From: Sulfitobacter sp. 20_GPM-1509m
Lineage (GTDB): Bacteria; Pseudomonadota; Alphaproteobacteria; Rhodobacterales; Rhodobacteraceae
Length of the DNA: 64,000 nt
Reading direction: 5' to 3'
Assembly: GCF_000620505.1 (NCBI RefSeq)
Contig: NZ_JIBC01000007.1
Location: 1-64,000 of the forward strand
Position numbers and translations under genes: made by a program. The notes beneath the pieces are model-generated. The model had not been told where the DNA came from and did no database searches. It saw only the letters and a program-made list of their open reading frames with translations. Within the stretch, counting starts at the first letter, position 1; the number at the start of each line of letters is the position of its first letter. Below, piece by piece: positions 43,804 through 52,253 of this stretch.

Positions 43804-44009
43804 GTGTTGCCCTTTCTGTAGTGCGCCGCAGGTTGATCCGTGAGGTCAGTTTAGGTTGCAAGAGCGAATTGACGCGAATGAGCATCAATCCTGACGCGTA
43901 TTAGCTGCTGGACGATACTCTTAACGTCACAAAATGCAACACAAGTCGCTCGCCGCGACGCGTCCATAACTGCTATTCTTGCTATGGGTGAATATTTGGA
44001 CGCGTGACT

Positions 44010-44216
44010 ATGATTGGTGTGGTTTTGTGGTGCAATGCGGCGGATCGCCAGGCGGTGATCCTGTGCGAGGACCACGGACATTTTGCGTTTTTCCACGACA
44101 ACCAGGGCGGGCTGGACTGTTTGTTCGAATTCGATGTGGGGGATCTGGTGAGCTTCAGGCTGTATCCCCATGCAACCCGGCGGCTGGCCTGCAACGTGGT
44201 GTTGTGCGCGCCGTAG
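44010..44216 (+). CDS. Small conserved-looking protein, function unknown
   Basis: A 68-residue protein that starts MIGVVLWCNAADRQAVILCEDHG and continues with alternating strands (HFAFFHDNQ, LDCLFEFDVGDLVSFRLYP), suggesting a small beta barrel such as an OB or SH3-like fold. Codon usage agrees with neighbouring genes. A GTG six bases upstream is an alternative start. It is divergent from the XRE regulator, with about 200 bp in between. No named family is assigned. Confidence 0.55.
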   Translation: MIGVVLWCNAADRQAVILCEDHGHFAFFHDNQGGLDCLFEFDVGDLVSFRLYPHATRRLACNVVLCAP

Positions 44217-44317
44217 CTGATGGCGCTGCGCATCGTTCGCATTACAGGGGCGCCGCCGATACCCTGATGCGGTCGAAGGGGGCAGGGACAATCGCCCCTG
44301 CGCCCGCTTGTGTTTCC

Positions 44318-44878
44318 TCAGTCGCCGCGCGACAGGGCGGCGACACCGGTGCGCGCCACATCGACGAGCCCCAGGGGGCGCATCAGATCGGCAAAGGCAT
44401 CGATCTTTTCCGGCGCGCCGGTGATTTCAAACACGAAACTGGTCAGCGTGCTGTCGACCACATTGGCACGGAAGATATCCGCCAGCCGCAGCGCCTCGAC
44501 CCGTTTGTCGCCGCCGCCCGACACCTTGAACATCGCCAGTTCACGCTCGACCGACGGTCCCTCGACGGTCAGGTCGTTGACGGTGTGCACGGGCACGATG
44601 CGGCCCAGCTGTGCCTTGATCTGTTCGATCACCTGCGGCGTGCCGGTGGTGACGATGGTGATCCGCGACAGGTGCCCGGTATGATCCACCTCGGCCACGG
44701 TGAGGCTGTCGATGTTATAGCCGCGCCCCGAGAACAATCCGATGACCCGCGCCAGAACGCCCGGTTCGTTTTCGACCAGAACCGCCAGCGTGTGCCGCTC
44801 TTCCACATCCGAGAAGTTGGGCCGTAGGTTGTAAGCCGAATGGCTGGTCGCGCCTTTTTTGATTTTTAGAGCTGACAT
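44318..44878 (-). CDS. ilvH: Acetolactate synthase small (regulatory) subunit
   Basis: A 186-residue protein with an N-terminal ACT domain (HTLAVLVENEPGVLARVIGLFSGRGYNIDSLTV) and the ALS small-subunit C-terminal domain. It binds valine and sets feedback inhibition and full activity of the large subunit. In this window it is separated from ilvI by the ltrA-like gene, all three on the same strand with short gaps (28 bp before ilvH). The unit is probably co-transcribed from the attenuator upstream of ilvI. Confidence 0.95.
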   Translation of the reverse strand: MSALKIKKGATSHSAYNLRPNFSDVEERHTLAVLVENEPGVLARVIGLFSGRGYNIDSLTVAEVDHTGHLSRITIVTTGTPQVIEQIKAQLGRIVPVHTVNDLTVEGPSVERELAMFKVSGGGDKRVEALRLADIFRANVVDSTLTSFVFEITGAPEKIDAFADLMRPLGLVDVARTGVAALSRGD

Positions 44879-44905
44879 GGGACATTCCTTTGGAAACGTA
44901 GTGTT

Positions 44906-46078
44906 TTAACCGTTGATATAGGCAGGCGAGGCTGGATGGTTGCGCAGCCAGACAGTGGCCGCACCCGCCACGGCCAGCAGGGTCATCGAAAACGGCAGAA
45001 CCGCGCAGATCACACAGACCACGGCCATCGTCGGCAACAGCAGCAGTGCCGTGCCGGTGGCATGGTGACGGTCGCGCACCAGCCAAAGGCCAAGCAGATA
45101 TGCCGCCATCGGCAGGGCCACCGCCATGTCGCCCGCCATTTGTGTCGTGTGGGCATGGTGTGTGGCCAGTTCGACCTGAACCGCCAGACCGGCACCCACC
45201 GCAGCACCTGCGCCAAAGACGATGTAGTGACCATATCCCCAGGCCAGCGCGCGGCTCAGCTTGGGCGATGTCAGGTGGTCTTCCTTGCAGAAGTACAGCC
45301 ACCATAGGGCAAAGGTGATGATGACGCCGCAGAAGGCCATCCAGATCAGGCCGAATGACAGGCCATCCGTGGTCGCGGTGCTGATGGCCATCGAACCCGC
45401 CAACAAGGCTTCGCCCAGAACGATGATGGTCAGCAAGCCGTAGCGTTCGACGATATGGTGCCGGTGCCAGGGCGTTGCAGCGGCGCGTTCGGCAAAAGCC
45501 GGAACAGCCAGTTCAAGCACGACACCGATCAGCACCACAAGCCCCAACGGCAGGCTCAGCGACAGCAGCAGGGGCAGGGCCAGCCAGTAGATCTGGGCGA
45601 GACCGATGCCCGCGGCATACCGCCTGGCGGTCTTTGCCCGCGCCGCATCACCGCGCGCAGCACCCAGCCACATCACGATCATGCCGACACGCATCACCAC
45701 ATAGCCCAGGATCACCACGGTCAGGTTCAGCTGGGCAAACAGCGCAGTCTGCCCCGCGGCCATGATCAGCGCGCCGAACATGATCACCATGGTCAGCAAC
45801 CGGAAGGCGACGCTGTCGTCATCATAGGCCGACGCGAACCAAGTGTAGTTCATCCACGCCCACCAGATGGCAAAGAATGCCAGCAGATAGCGCAACAGCC
45901 CTTCCATCGCGTGGCCTTCGGCAACGGCGTGGTGCAAACCCGCCGCTGCCGCCGCAATCGCGATGACCGAGACCAGATCGAAAAACAGCTCCAGCGGTGT
46001 CGCCGCCCGATGCGCTTCGGCGCTGTCACGGGGGCGAAACACCAGATGGCCGGACAGCAAGTTCGACAACCCGCCCAT
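44906..46078 (-). CDS. ltrA: Low temperature requirement protein A (LtrA) family membrane protein
   Basis: A 390-residue membrane protein with about 11 helices. The N-terminal signature TPLELFFDLVSVIAI and the next helix with WWAWMNYTWFASAYDDDS are typical of the LtrA family. LtrA was named for growth at low temperature in Listeria, but its biochemical role is unknown. It starts 2 bp after the ilvI stop, so it must be co-transcribed and probably co-translated with ilvI. Why it sits between the two acetolactate synthase subunits is unclear. Confidence 0.9.
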   Translation of the reverse strand: MGGLSNLLSGHLVFRPRDSAEAHRAATPLELFFDLVSVIAIAAAAAGLHHAVAEGHAMEGLLRYLLAFFAIWWAWMNYTWFASAYDDDSVAFRLLTMVIMFGALIMAAGQTALFAQLNLTVVILGYVVMRVGMIVMWLGAARGDAARAKTARRYAAGIGLAQIYWLALPLLLSLSLPLGLVVLIGVVLELAVPAFAERAAATPWHRHHIVERYGLLTIIVLGEALLAGSMAISTATTDGLSFGLIWMAFCGVIITFALWWLYFCKEDHLTSPKLSRALAWGYGHYIVFGAGAAVGAGLAVQVELATHHAHTTQMAGDMAVALPMAAYLLGLWLVRDRHHATGTALLLLPTMAVVCVICAVLPFSMTLLAVAGAATVWLRNHPASPAYING

Positions 46079-46080
46079 GG

Positions 46081-47832
46081 CTACACCAGCACCGAACCCT
46101 TGGCGTCGATGACGCCCTGGGTGTCGGCCTCGCCCAGAAGCATTTCGTTGTGCGCCTTGCCCGAAGGGATCATCGGGAAGCAGTTCTCGTGCTTTTCGAC
46201 CAGACAGTCGAACAGGACCGGACCGTCATAGTTGATCATCTCCATGATCGCGTCGTCCAGATCGGCCGGATCCGTACACTGGATGCCCTTGGCGCCGAAC
46301 GCCTCGGCCAGTTTCACGAAATCGGGCAGGCTTTCCGACCACGAATGCGAATAGCGTTCGCCGTGCAGCAATTCCTGCCACTGGCGCACCATGCCCAGAC
46401 GTTCGTTGTTCAGGATGAACTGTTTGACCGGCAGGTTGAACTGCATCGCGGTGCCCAGTTCCTGCATGTTCATCAACCAGCTTGCCTCGCCGGCGACGTT
46501 GATCACCAGCGCCTCGGGGTGGGCCATCTGCACGCCGATGGACGCAGGAAAGCCATAACCCATCGTGCCCAGTCCGCCGGATGTCATCCAGCGGTTCGGA
46601 CCCTCGAAATTCAGGTACTGCGCCGCCCACATCTGGTGCTGGCCCACTTCGGTGGTGATGTAACGGTCATGGTCCTTGGTCAGCGCCTCAAGCCGTTGCA
46701 GCGCGTACTGCGGCTTGATCACCTTGCCCTCTTGCTTGAAGCTCAGGCAGTCGACCTTTTTCCATTCCTCGATCTGTTTCCACCATTTGGCCACGCCTTC
46801 GGCATTGGTCTTGCGACCGCGCGATTTCCAGACCTTCAGGATGTCTTCCAGCACATGGGCCACGTCGCCGACGATGGGGATGTCGGCCTTGATCACCTTG
46901 TTGATCGACGAGGGATCAATGTCGATATGCGCCTTGATCGACTTGGGCGAAAACGCATCCAGCACGCCGGTGATCCGGTCGTCAAAGCGCGCCCCGATGT
47001 TGATCATCAGATCACAGCCGTGCATCGCCATGTTGGCCTCGTACAGACCGTGCATGCCCAACATGCCCAGCCATTTGTCACCGGACGCCGGATAGGCGCC
47101 CAGCCCCATCAGGGTGCTGGTGATCGGAAAGCCGGTCGCCTCGACCAGTTCGCGCAGCAATTGCGAGGCTGCGGGCCCCGAGTTGATAACGCCGCCACCG
47201 GTGTAAAAGATCGGACGCTTGGCGGTTTCGAGGGCGGCCACCAGTTCGGTGATCTCTTCCATGTCGCCCTTGACGATGGGTTGATAGTGCGACTGCGACG
47301 GTTTCGGACCGGTATAGGTGCCGGATGCAAACTGCACGTCCTTGGGGATGTCCACCAGCACAGGGCCGGGACGGCCCGAGGTCGCCACATGGAACGCCTC
47401 GTGGATCACGCCCGACAGCTTGTCGGTCTCTTTCACCAGCCAGTTGTGCTTGGTGCAGGGGCGGGTGATGCCCACCGTGTCCGCCTCTTGAAAGGCATCC
47501 GAACCGATCATGAAGGTCGGCACCTGTCCGGTCAGCACGATGATCGGGATACTGTCCAGCAAGGCATCGGTCAGACCGGTCACCGCATTGGTGGCACCGG
47601 GGCCCGATGTCACAAGGCACACACCCGGCTTGCCGGTCGAGCGGGCATAGCCTTCGGCGGCGTGCACCGCACCCTGTTCATGGCGCACCAGAATGTGCTT
47701 GATCGAGTTTTGCTGAAACACCTCGTCGTAAATCGGTAGGACGGCGCCGCCGGGATACCCAAATACCGTGTCCACGCCCTGATCGATCAGGGCCTGAACC
47801 ACCATCTTTGCTCCGCTCATTTGACGTGTCAT
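46081..47832 (-). CDS. ilvI: Acetolactate synthase large (catalytic) subunit
   Basis: A 583-residue TPP enzyme that makes 2-acetolactate or 2-aceto-2-hydroxybutyrate, the first common step of Val, Leu and Ile synthesis. The start [14 protein letters not shown], catalytic Glu52 ([13 protein letters not shown]) and the FAD-binding middle domain are present. The usual GDGSF of the TPP/Mg motif reads AGEASW here, followed by the normal [10 protein letters not shown] and [14 protein letters not shown]. The start at 47832 follows GGAG; the longer frame runs back through the attenuator hairpin and is not used. ltrA and ilvH follow in the operon. Confidence 0.95.
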   Translation of the reverse strand: MTRQMSGAKMVVQALIDQGVDTVFGYPGGAVLPIYDEVFQQNSIKHILVRHEQGAVHAAEGYARSTGKPGVCLVTSGPGATNAVTGLTDALLDSIPIIVLTGQVPTFMIGSDAFQEADTVGITRPCTKHNWLVKETDKLSGVIHEAFHVATSGRPGPVLVDIPKDVQFASGTYTGPKPSQSHYQPIVKGDMEEITELVAALETAKRPIFYTGGGVINSGPAASQLLRELVEATGFPITSTLMGLGAYPASGDKWLGMLGMHGLYEANMAMHGCDLMINIGARFDDRITGVLDAFSPKSIKAHIDIDPSSINKVIKADIPIVGDVAHVLEDILKVWKSRGRKTNAEGVAKWWKQIEEWKKVDCLSFKQEGKVIKPQYALQRLEALTKDHDRYITTEVGQHQMWAAQYLNFEGPNRWMTSGGLGTMGYGFPASIGVQMAHPEALVINVAGEASWLMNMQELGTAMQFNLPVKQFILNNERLGMVRQWQELLHGERYSHSWSESLPDFVKLAEAFGAKGIQCTDPADLDDAIMEMINYDGPVLFDCLVEKHENCFPMIPSGKAHNEMLLGEADTQGVIDAKGSVLV

Positions 47833-47870
47833 AGCTCTACTCCGGTTACGCCATACTGTCTTGTGCACAT

Positions 47871-47897
47871 AAAAAAACCCCCGTTTTTGGCGGGGGC
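47871..47897 (-). terminator. Attenuator terminator of the ilv operon
   Basis: On the minus strand CCCCCG-N7-CGGGGG is followed by TTTTTTT (bases 47877-47871). It lies between the leader peptide and ilvI, so it must be conditionally bypassed. Arms CCCATGTG (47930-47937) and CACATGGG (47897-47904) form a perfect 8-bp alternative stem that overlaps the edge of the terminator and the leader gene end, giving the mutually exclusive pairings that attenuation needs. Confidence 0.85.
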
Positions 47898-47922
47898 ACA
47901 TGGGTCGAATTCTGGTCTACCG

Positions 47923-47970
47923 TTACCGGCCCATGTGCGTTGATCCAATAATGACGACGACATCTAGCAT
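47923..47970 (-). CDS. Branched-chain amino-acid leader peptide (ilv attenuator)
   Basis: A 15-residue peptide, MLDVVVIIGSTHMGR, with Leu, three consecutive Val codons (GTC GTC GTC) and two consecutive Ile codons (ATT ATT). AGGA is placed eight bases before the ATG. When charged Val or Ile tRNA is scarce, the ribosome should stall on these codons, favour an antiterminator stem and let transcription enter ilvI. The design matches ilvB/ilvG-type leaders of enterobacteria, but its sequence is different. The gene is too short to be found by length filters. Confidence 0.9.
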   Translation of the reverse strand: MLDVVVIIGSTHMGR

Positions 47971-48001
47971 GTCTTGGGTCCTTTCGCGTGCGTTTTGGGA
48001 C

Positions 48002-48028
48002 ATTATGAGCGGTTGTGAGGGGCGTCAA
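48002..48028 (-). promoter_or_regulatory. Promoter of the ilv leader and operon
   Basis: On the minus strand a TTGACG -35 box and a CATAAT -10 box are spaced by 15 bp. The -10 ends 31 bp before the leader peptide start. The pair is identical to that of the tRNA-Asp promoter in this window. Confidence 0.65.
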
Positions 48029-48119
48029 CAGTCAATCGGTGAGAATTAATGTCTCTGGGGCATAAAAATCTTTGCAAAAGTTGCGCGGAAGCCTGTGTTT
48101 GGATCGTTTTGCTAAAATG

Positions 48120-48145
48120 CTGGCGCGGGTTCGCAACCGCGCCAG
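48120..48145 (-). terminator. Terminator of the haem peroxidase gene
   Basis: The minus strand reads CTGGCGCGGTT-GCG-AACCCGCGCCAG, a stem of 11 pairs with one bulged base, then CATTTT. It lies 15 bp beyond the peroxidase stop codon. Confidence 0.75.
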
Positions 48146-48160
48146 CCAGGATCAGGGGGG

Positions 48161-49666
48161 TCAGCCGGTTATCAGGTCATTTGCATGCGCGATGTTGTCG
48201 CGACCTGCCTCGACACAGGCCAGCATATGACCAAGCGAGAAGTTACCGTCCTTGGCAGCACCCAGCGCCGTCCAGGGTTTGAAGTCATGGGTCGAGCAGA
48301 TGATCGAATCTGCGTCCAGCACCAACAGCCGCATCAACGTGCCTGCAACGATGGTCCCGCCGACAGGCCCCAGTTTGCCGCCGTGCTTTTCGGCTTCGTG
48401 CAGGCAGTAGTACCACAGCGGCGTCTTGGTGATGCCGTGATCGCGCAGCTCTTTGGGGGCAGGGATCTCGTCGGTGTGCATCAGCCGTGCCATCTGTTGG
48501 CCCGACGGCAGCTCAAGCGTCATACGATCCCGAAAGATATTGCGATGGGGCAGTTTGCGGCTGTCCTCAAGGCTCAGTTCCTGACCGGCGATTTTCAAGG
48601 GCTCGCCGATGAAGTGCAGGTTAAAGATCGACCCGGCAAGCTTGCGCCCGATGGGCCGCGCCTTTTGAAACTTGGAATTGCCAGGGAAATCAAACAGCCG
48701 CGAGAATTCAATGTTCAGCTTTTCAGGCCGCGAATGGAACTCCTTGCGCATGATGTCGAACAGTTTCACGTCGCCTGAGGTGCTGTTCAGTTCGTAATCG
48801 TTCTGCACTGTGGCGTGGCCAAAGCGGTATGCGGCGCCGGAAAACTCGATCGGCATGATCGGGCTGTCCTTGGTGAACGGTTTGGGCAGTTTGCCGTCGG
48901 CAAAGGTCTGGCGGAGGCCTTTCAATACGTCTGCATCGACAAAGGCGGGCAAGAAATCGTTCAGCACGATCCATTGGTAATGCAGCCGCAAGATGCGCCG
49001 TGCCGCCTGAAAGGGGCGCTCCGAGGGGGTGTAGCCTTCGGTGATGGCCTGTGCGCGGATCCCTTCAAAAGCCGCCGGGACAAGGTGCGCGTCTTCTTGC
49101 AGGGCCGTCATCAGGATGTTGTGCATACACACAAATGCCCCCTGAAGCTGACTGACGATCTGGTTCTCGTCATTGCGCATATCGCCGATCAGCGCCGTGC
49201 CGTGGCTGTTGCGGGCCAGATCGCGGGCGTTGTCCTTGGAGCCAAATAGCAGGAAACCGGCATGGTCGGGGTGATACAGGTACGGCGACGCCTCGTTGCC
49301 GTCGCCATAAACGCAATCCAGATCCAGCGCGGGTGTGCGCACATTGCGGATCGAACGCGGGTCAATCCGTGTGCCGATGGCGCTTTGGGTGTCCGAGGTG
49401 ATGTCATGGTCGATGAACTGGCCGAAGAACGTCATACCCGCGGCGGCGGTGCCATCGGGGTCGGAACTGTCCAGCATGTCATCCAACGCCTTGGTAAAGG
49501 CTTTTTGAACCGACTGGTCGTCAAAGGGTTTGCCATCGGGGCCAATCCCCGAAAGCTCGTTGCGGGGTCCCAGGCGGCCAAATGCCTGAGGCAGAGGGGC
49601 GGGGGATGTGTTCGCGCATTCAAGGACGAAAGCATCATAGCCTGATAGGCCGTGCGAAACGGTCAT
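48161..49666 (-). CDS. Animal-type haem peroxidase
   Basis: A 501-residue member of the animal haem peroxidase (peroxidase-cyclooxygenase) superfamily. The distal site is FGQFIDHD with His87 and Asp86 for covalent haem attachment. GDMRNDEN at 161-168 and the proximal His284 (YRFGHATVQN) follow in the canonical order. Related enzymes make hypohalous acids or oxidise small substrates. There is no Sec signal peptide and no RTX repeats, so the product is cytosolic or leaves by another route. It is monocistronic, with an own terminator. Bacterial members are scattered, which suggests horizontal spread. Confidence 0.92.
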   Translation of the reverse strand: MTVSHGLSGYDAFVLECANTSPAPLPQAFGRLGPRNELSGIGPDGKPFDDQSVQKAFTKALDDMLDSSDPDGTAAAGMTFFGQFIDHDITSDTQSAIGTRIDPRSIRNVRTPALDLDCVYGDGNEASPYLYHPDHAGFLLFGSKDNARDLARNSHGTALIGDMRNDENQIVSQLQGAFVCMHNILMTALQEDAHLVPAAFEGIRAQAITEGYTPSERPFQAARRILRLHYQWIVLNDFLPAFVDADVLKGLRQTFADGKLPKPFTKDSPIMPIEFSGAAYRFGHATVQNDYELNSTSGDVKLFDIMRKEFHSRPEKLNIEFSRLFDFPGNSKFQKARPIGRKLAGSIFNLHFIGEPLKIAGQELSLEDSRKLPHRNIFRDRMTLELPSGQQMARLMHTDEIPAPKELRDHGITKTPLWYYCLHEAEKHGGKLGPVGGTIVAGTLMRLLVLDADSIICSTHDFKPWTALGAAKDGNFSLGHMLACVEAGRDNIAHANDLITG

Positions 49667-49877
49667 TTTAATCTCCTTTGAATATTGTTTTTTACGGGGT
49701 GTTTCGGTGTGAAATTCGAAAAATTACTTAAAAATAGGACCCGTGCGATCCTAATAGCAGACAAGGATCAGTTGATCAGGTGAGGAAATCCCTACCTTAT
49801 GGTTGTATCATGATTGAATCCGCCGAACCGTGCATCCGCGCGAACCGCAGCGCACGTGGTTCCGTCGCAGTGAACGC

Positions 49878-50534
49878 TTAGCGCCCGGTGCCTTGCAGAA
49901 CGCCGTGCTCCATCGCGTAGCGGGTCAAGCCGGCCGTGCTGGAAATGCCCAGCTTGCGCTTGATGTTCTTGCGATGCGTCTCGACGGTACGCACCGAGAT
50001 ATCCAGGTCGCGGGCCACGTCCTTGTTCGACAGCCCCTGCGCCAGTTGCAACAGGATCGTCTGTTCGCGGTCCGTCAGTTGCGAGCGGATGTCGCCCGAC
50101 TTCGGCTCGATCGACCCTTGGGCGCCGGTGCACAGGTAACGCTCGCCGCGCATCACTGCGTCGATGGCGTCCTTGATCTCGTCGGTGGGCACGTCTTTCA
50201 GCACATAGCCGCGCGCGCCATGGTCCAGCGCCGAGGCGATGTATTCGGGACTGTCATGCATCGACAGGATCAGCACCGCGGTGTCGGGGCTGCGCTCCAG
50301 CACCAGTTCGGTGGCGGTCAGACCGCCCATTTCCGGCATGTTCAGATCCATAAGGATCACATGGGGTTTCAATGTGTCCAGTTGGTTGATCACGTCGCGC
50401 CCGTTGCCCAGCGTGCCGACCACCATCAGGTCGTCATAGCTTTCCAGAATAGACTGGATTCCTTGCGCAACCATGGGGTGATCGTCGACCACGAGAACGC
50501 GGATGGGATGGGGCAGCGGGGTCAGTTCGGTCAT
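49878..50534 (-). CDS. LuxR/NarL-type response regulator
   Basis: A 218-residue regulator. The receiver domain shows VVDDHP at 16-20 and the phosphoacceptor Asp63 (ILMDLNMPEMGG), with the Lys in YVLKDVP. The C-terminal GerE-type HTH reads LTDREQTILLQLAQGLSNKDVARDLDISVRTVETHRKNI. Its start overlaps the kinase stop (ATGA), so the two are translationally coupled. The divergent TRAP transporter operon is the likely target. A 9-bp inverted repeat in the region between fits a dimeric response-regulator site. Confidence 0.95.
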   Translation of the reverse strand: MTELTPLPHPIRVLVVDDHPMVAQGIQSILESYDDLMVVGTLGNGRDVINQLDTLKPHVILMDLNMPEMGGLTATELVLERSPDTAVLILSMHDSPEYIASALDHGARGYVLKDVPTDEIKDAIDAVMRGERYLCTGAQGSIEPKSGDIRSQLTDREQTILLQLAQGLSNKDVARDLDISVRTVETHRKNIKRKLGISSTAGLTRYAMEHGVLQGTGR

Positions 50535-52012
50535 GCGTGGCTCTTTTGTGGGGGCAGGTCGGATGTCGGATCAGGGCCGGATTTGGGATCGGGCGGCAAC
50601 AGGTGGGTCAGCGGTACGGTTGCCTCGATGGTTGTACCGGACGTCGTGCCTGCGGCGGTATCTTTGCCGCGCGTGGACGTGATGCGCAAGGTTCCGTCCA
50701 GCTGTTCAACCCGTTCCTGCATGTTGCGCAGGCCGATGCCACGCTGGTTGCCCCGGGTTTCGCGGGTTTCGCGCGGAATGCCACAGCCGTTGTCGGTGAC
50801 GCGCAGCGTGGCACCCCGGCGGTGGCCGCGCAGGTCAACGGTGACATGGGTGGCGCCGGAATGGCGTTCGATATTGGTCAGCGCCTCCTGCGCGATGCGA
50901 TAGAGCGCGATCTTGGAGTCCTGATCCAGCCGGTTGCGAAAGACCACGGTGTTAAAGGTTGTCTCGACGCCGGTGCGGGTCTGGAAATCGTGGGTCAGCG
51001 CCTTGATCGCGGGGCCAAGGCCCAGATCGTCCAGCACGCCGGGACGCAGGTCGCGGCTGATCCGGCGCACTTCGGCAATCGCGGCGGCCAGATTTTCAAT
51101 ACCCTGGTCCAGCGATTTGTCTGCCGTGTCGATTGCGCCGGACTTCAACCGACGCCGCGCGATGTCCAGGGCAAAGCGGACACCCACGAGGATCTGGCTG
51201 ATGCCATCGTGCAATTCCCGCGCCACCCGCCCGCGTTCCTCTTCCTGTGCGTCGAACACGCGCTGGGTCAGACGCTTCAGCTTGGCATCCGCCAGCCTGC
51301 GCTCGCGGATGTTGATGAACATGCCAGAGCCAAAGACCAGCAGAACCGCCAGCAGCGTAATGACGGTGATATAGACAAAGGTCCGCTGCACCCGTGCCTC
51401 GACCTCGGCGCGGGCGGCGGCGGTGGTGGCCAGCACGTCGTCGATGTAGACGCCGGTGCCCACGGCCCACTGCCAGCTTGGGAAAGAGGTGACATAAGAG
51501 ATCATGCGCGCCTCTTCCCCGGTCGAGGGTTTGGGCCACAGGTGCGTCAGATAGCCGTCGCCCTGCCGCGCGATGTCGATCAGGTCGCGCACCACGGGCG
51601 TGCCTTCGCTGTCGGTCTCGTCCATCCAGTTGTGGCCGATCCGCTCGGTCTGGCGGGGGCTGACAAGGTTGGTGCCGTCATAGTCGTAGACAAAGAAGAA
51701 CCCTTCGCGGTCATAGATCATGGCGGCCAGGATCTGATTGACCTGTTGCTTGGCAAGGTCGTCATCGGGGGCCGCATTGCCATAGACAAAATAGAACCCG
51801 TTGCGCGCCTGTGTGACGTAATTGCGCAGTTCGGCCTTCTTGGCCTGGATCAACTGGTTCTCCAGCGCCTGGATCTCACGATCCGCCAGGGCCCGCGCCT
51901 GCACCGTCACCAGGATGGCAATTACGGACATGGCCAGAACCAACGGCAACGCTGCGACCAGCGACAGTTTCTGCGCATAGCTGAATGTGAAACGGGGCCA
52001 AAGACGTTGCAT
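50531..52012 (-). CDS. Cache-domain sensor histidine kinase (HisKA_3)
   Basis: A 493-residue kinase. An N-terminal membrane helix (LSLVAALPLVLAMSVIAIL) is followed by a periplasmic single Cache domain (residues 40-200, with GFFFVYDYDG and WQWAVGTGVYIDDV), a second helix near 215-233 and a NarX-type dimerisation domain with His268 in RELHDGIS. The ATPase domain carries TDNGCGIP and RGIGLRNMQERVEQL. Cache domains bind small ligands such as organic acids. The gene is divergent from a TRAP operon, so it probably senses the TRAP substrate and signals to the coupled response regulator. Confidence 0.95.
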   Translation of the reverse strand: MQRLWPRFTFSYAQKLSLVAALPLVLAMSVIAILVTVQARALADREIQALENQLIQAKKAELRNYVTQARNGFYFVYGNAAPDDDLAKQQVNQILAAMIYDREGFFFVYDYDGTNLVSPRQTERIGHNWMDETDSEGTPVVRDLIDIARQGDGYLTHLWPKPSTGEEARMISYVTSFPSWQWAVGTGVYIDDVLATTAAARAEVEARVQRTFVYITVITLLAVLLVFGSGMFINIRERRLADAKLKRLTQRVFDAQEEERGRVARELHDGISQILVGVRFALDIARRRLKSGAIDTADKSLDQGIENLAAAIAEVRRISRDLRPGVLDDLGLGPAIKALTHDFQTRTGVETTFNTVVFRNRLDQDSKIALYRIAQEALTNIERHSGATHVTVDLRGHRRGATLRVTDNGCGIPRETRETRGNQRGIGLRNMQERVEQLDGTLRITSTRGKDTAAGTTSGTTIEATVPLTHLLPPDPKSGPDPTSDLPPQKSHA

Positions 52013-52136
52013 GATGATTCGATAAGCGGTTTGACGCCAAAATCATAGAGGGCAGGGCGCGCAGAGCACCGGCACGCGTCAATCAGACAGAAAAAAATCC
52101 ATGTTTTTTAAGGTGATTGACCAGTCAAAGGCCCCC

Positions 52137-52180
52137 ACTACGCAGTACTTGGTATTTCATTTGAAACGCGGCTGCGTAGT
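52137..52180. promoter_or_regulatory. Nested inverted repeat in the kinase/TRAP divergent region
   Basis: ACTACGCAG and CTGCGTAGT are a perfect 9-bp inverted repeat around 26 bases that contain a further palindrome, TTTCA-TT-TGAAA. The site is 74 bp upstream of the TRAP binding-protein start. It is a candidate binding site of the adjacent response regulator. Confidence 0.55.
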
Positions 52181-52253
52181 CTGACGAACACTGAAACGAC
52201 CGCCTTCATCCAGAACCAGAGCGGTCGCTACATAAACTTTGGGAGGAGTTAAA

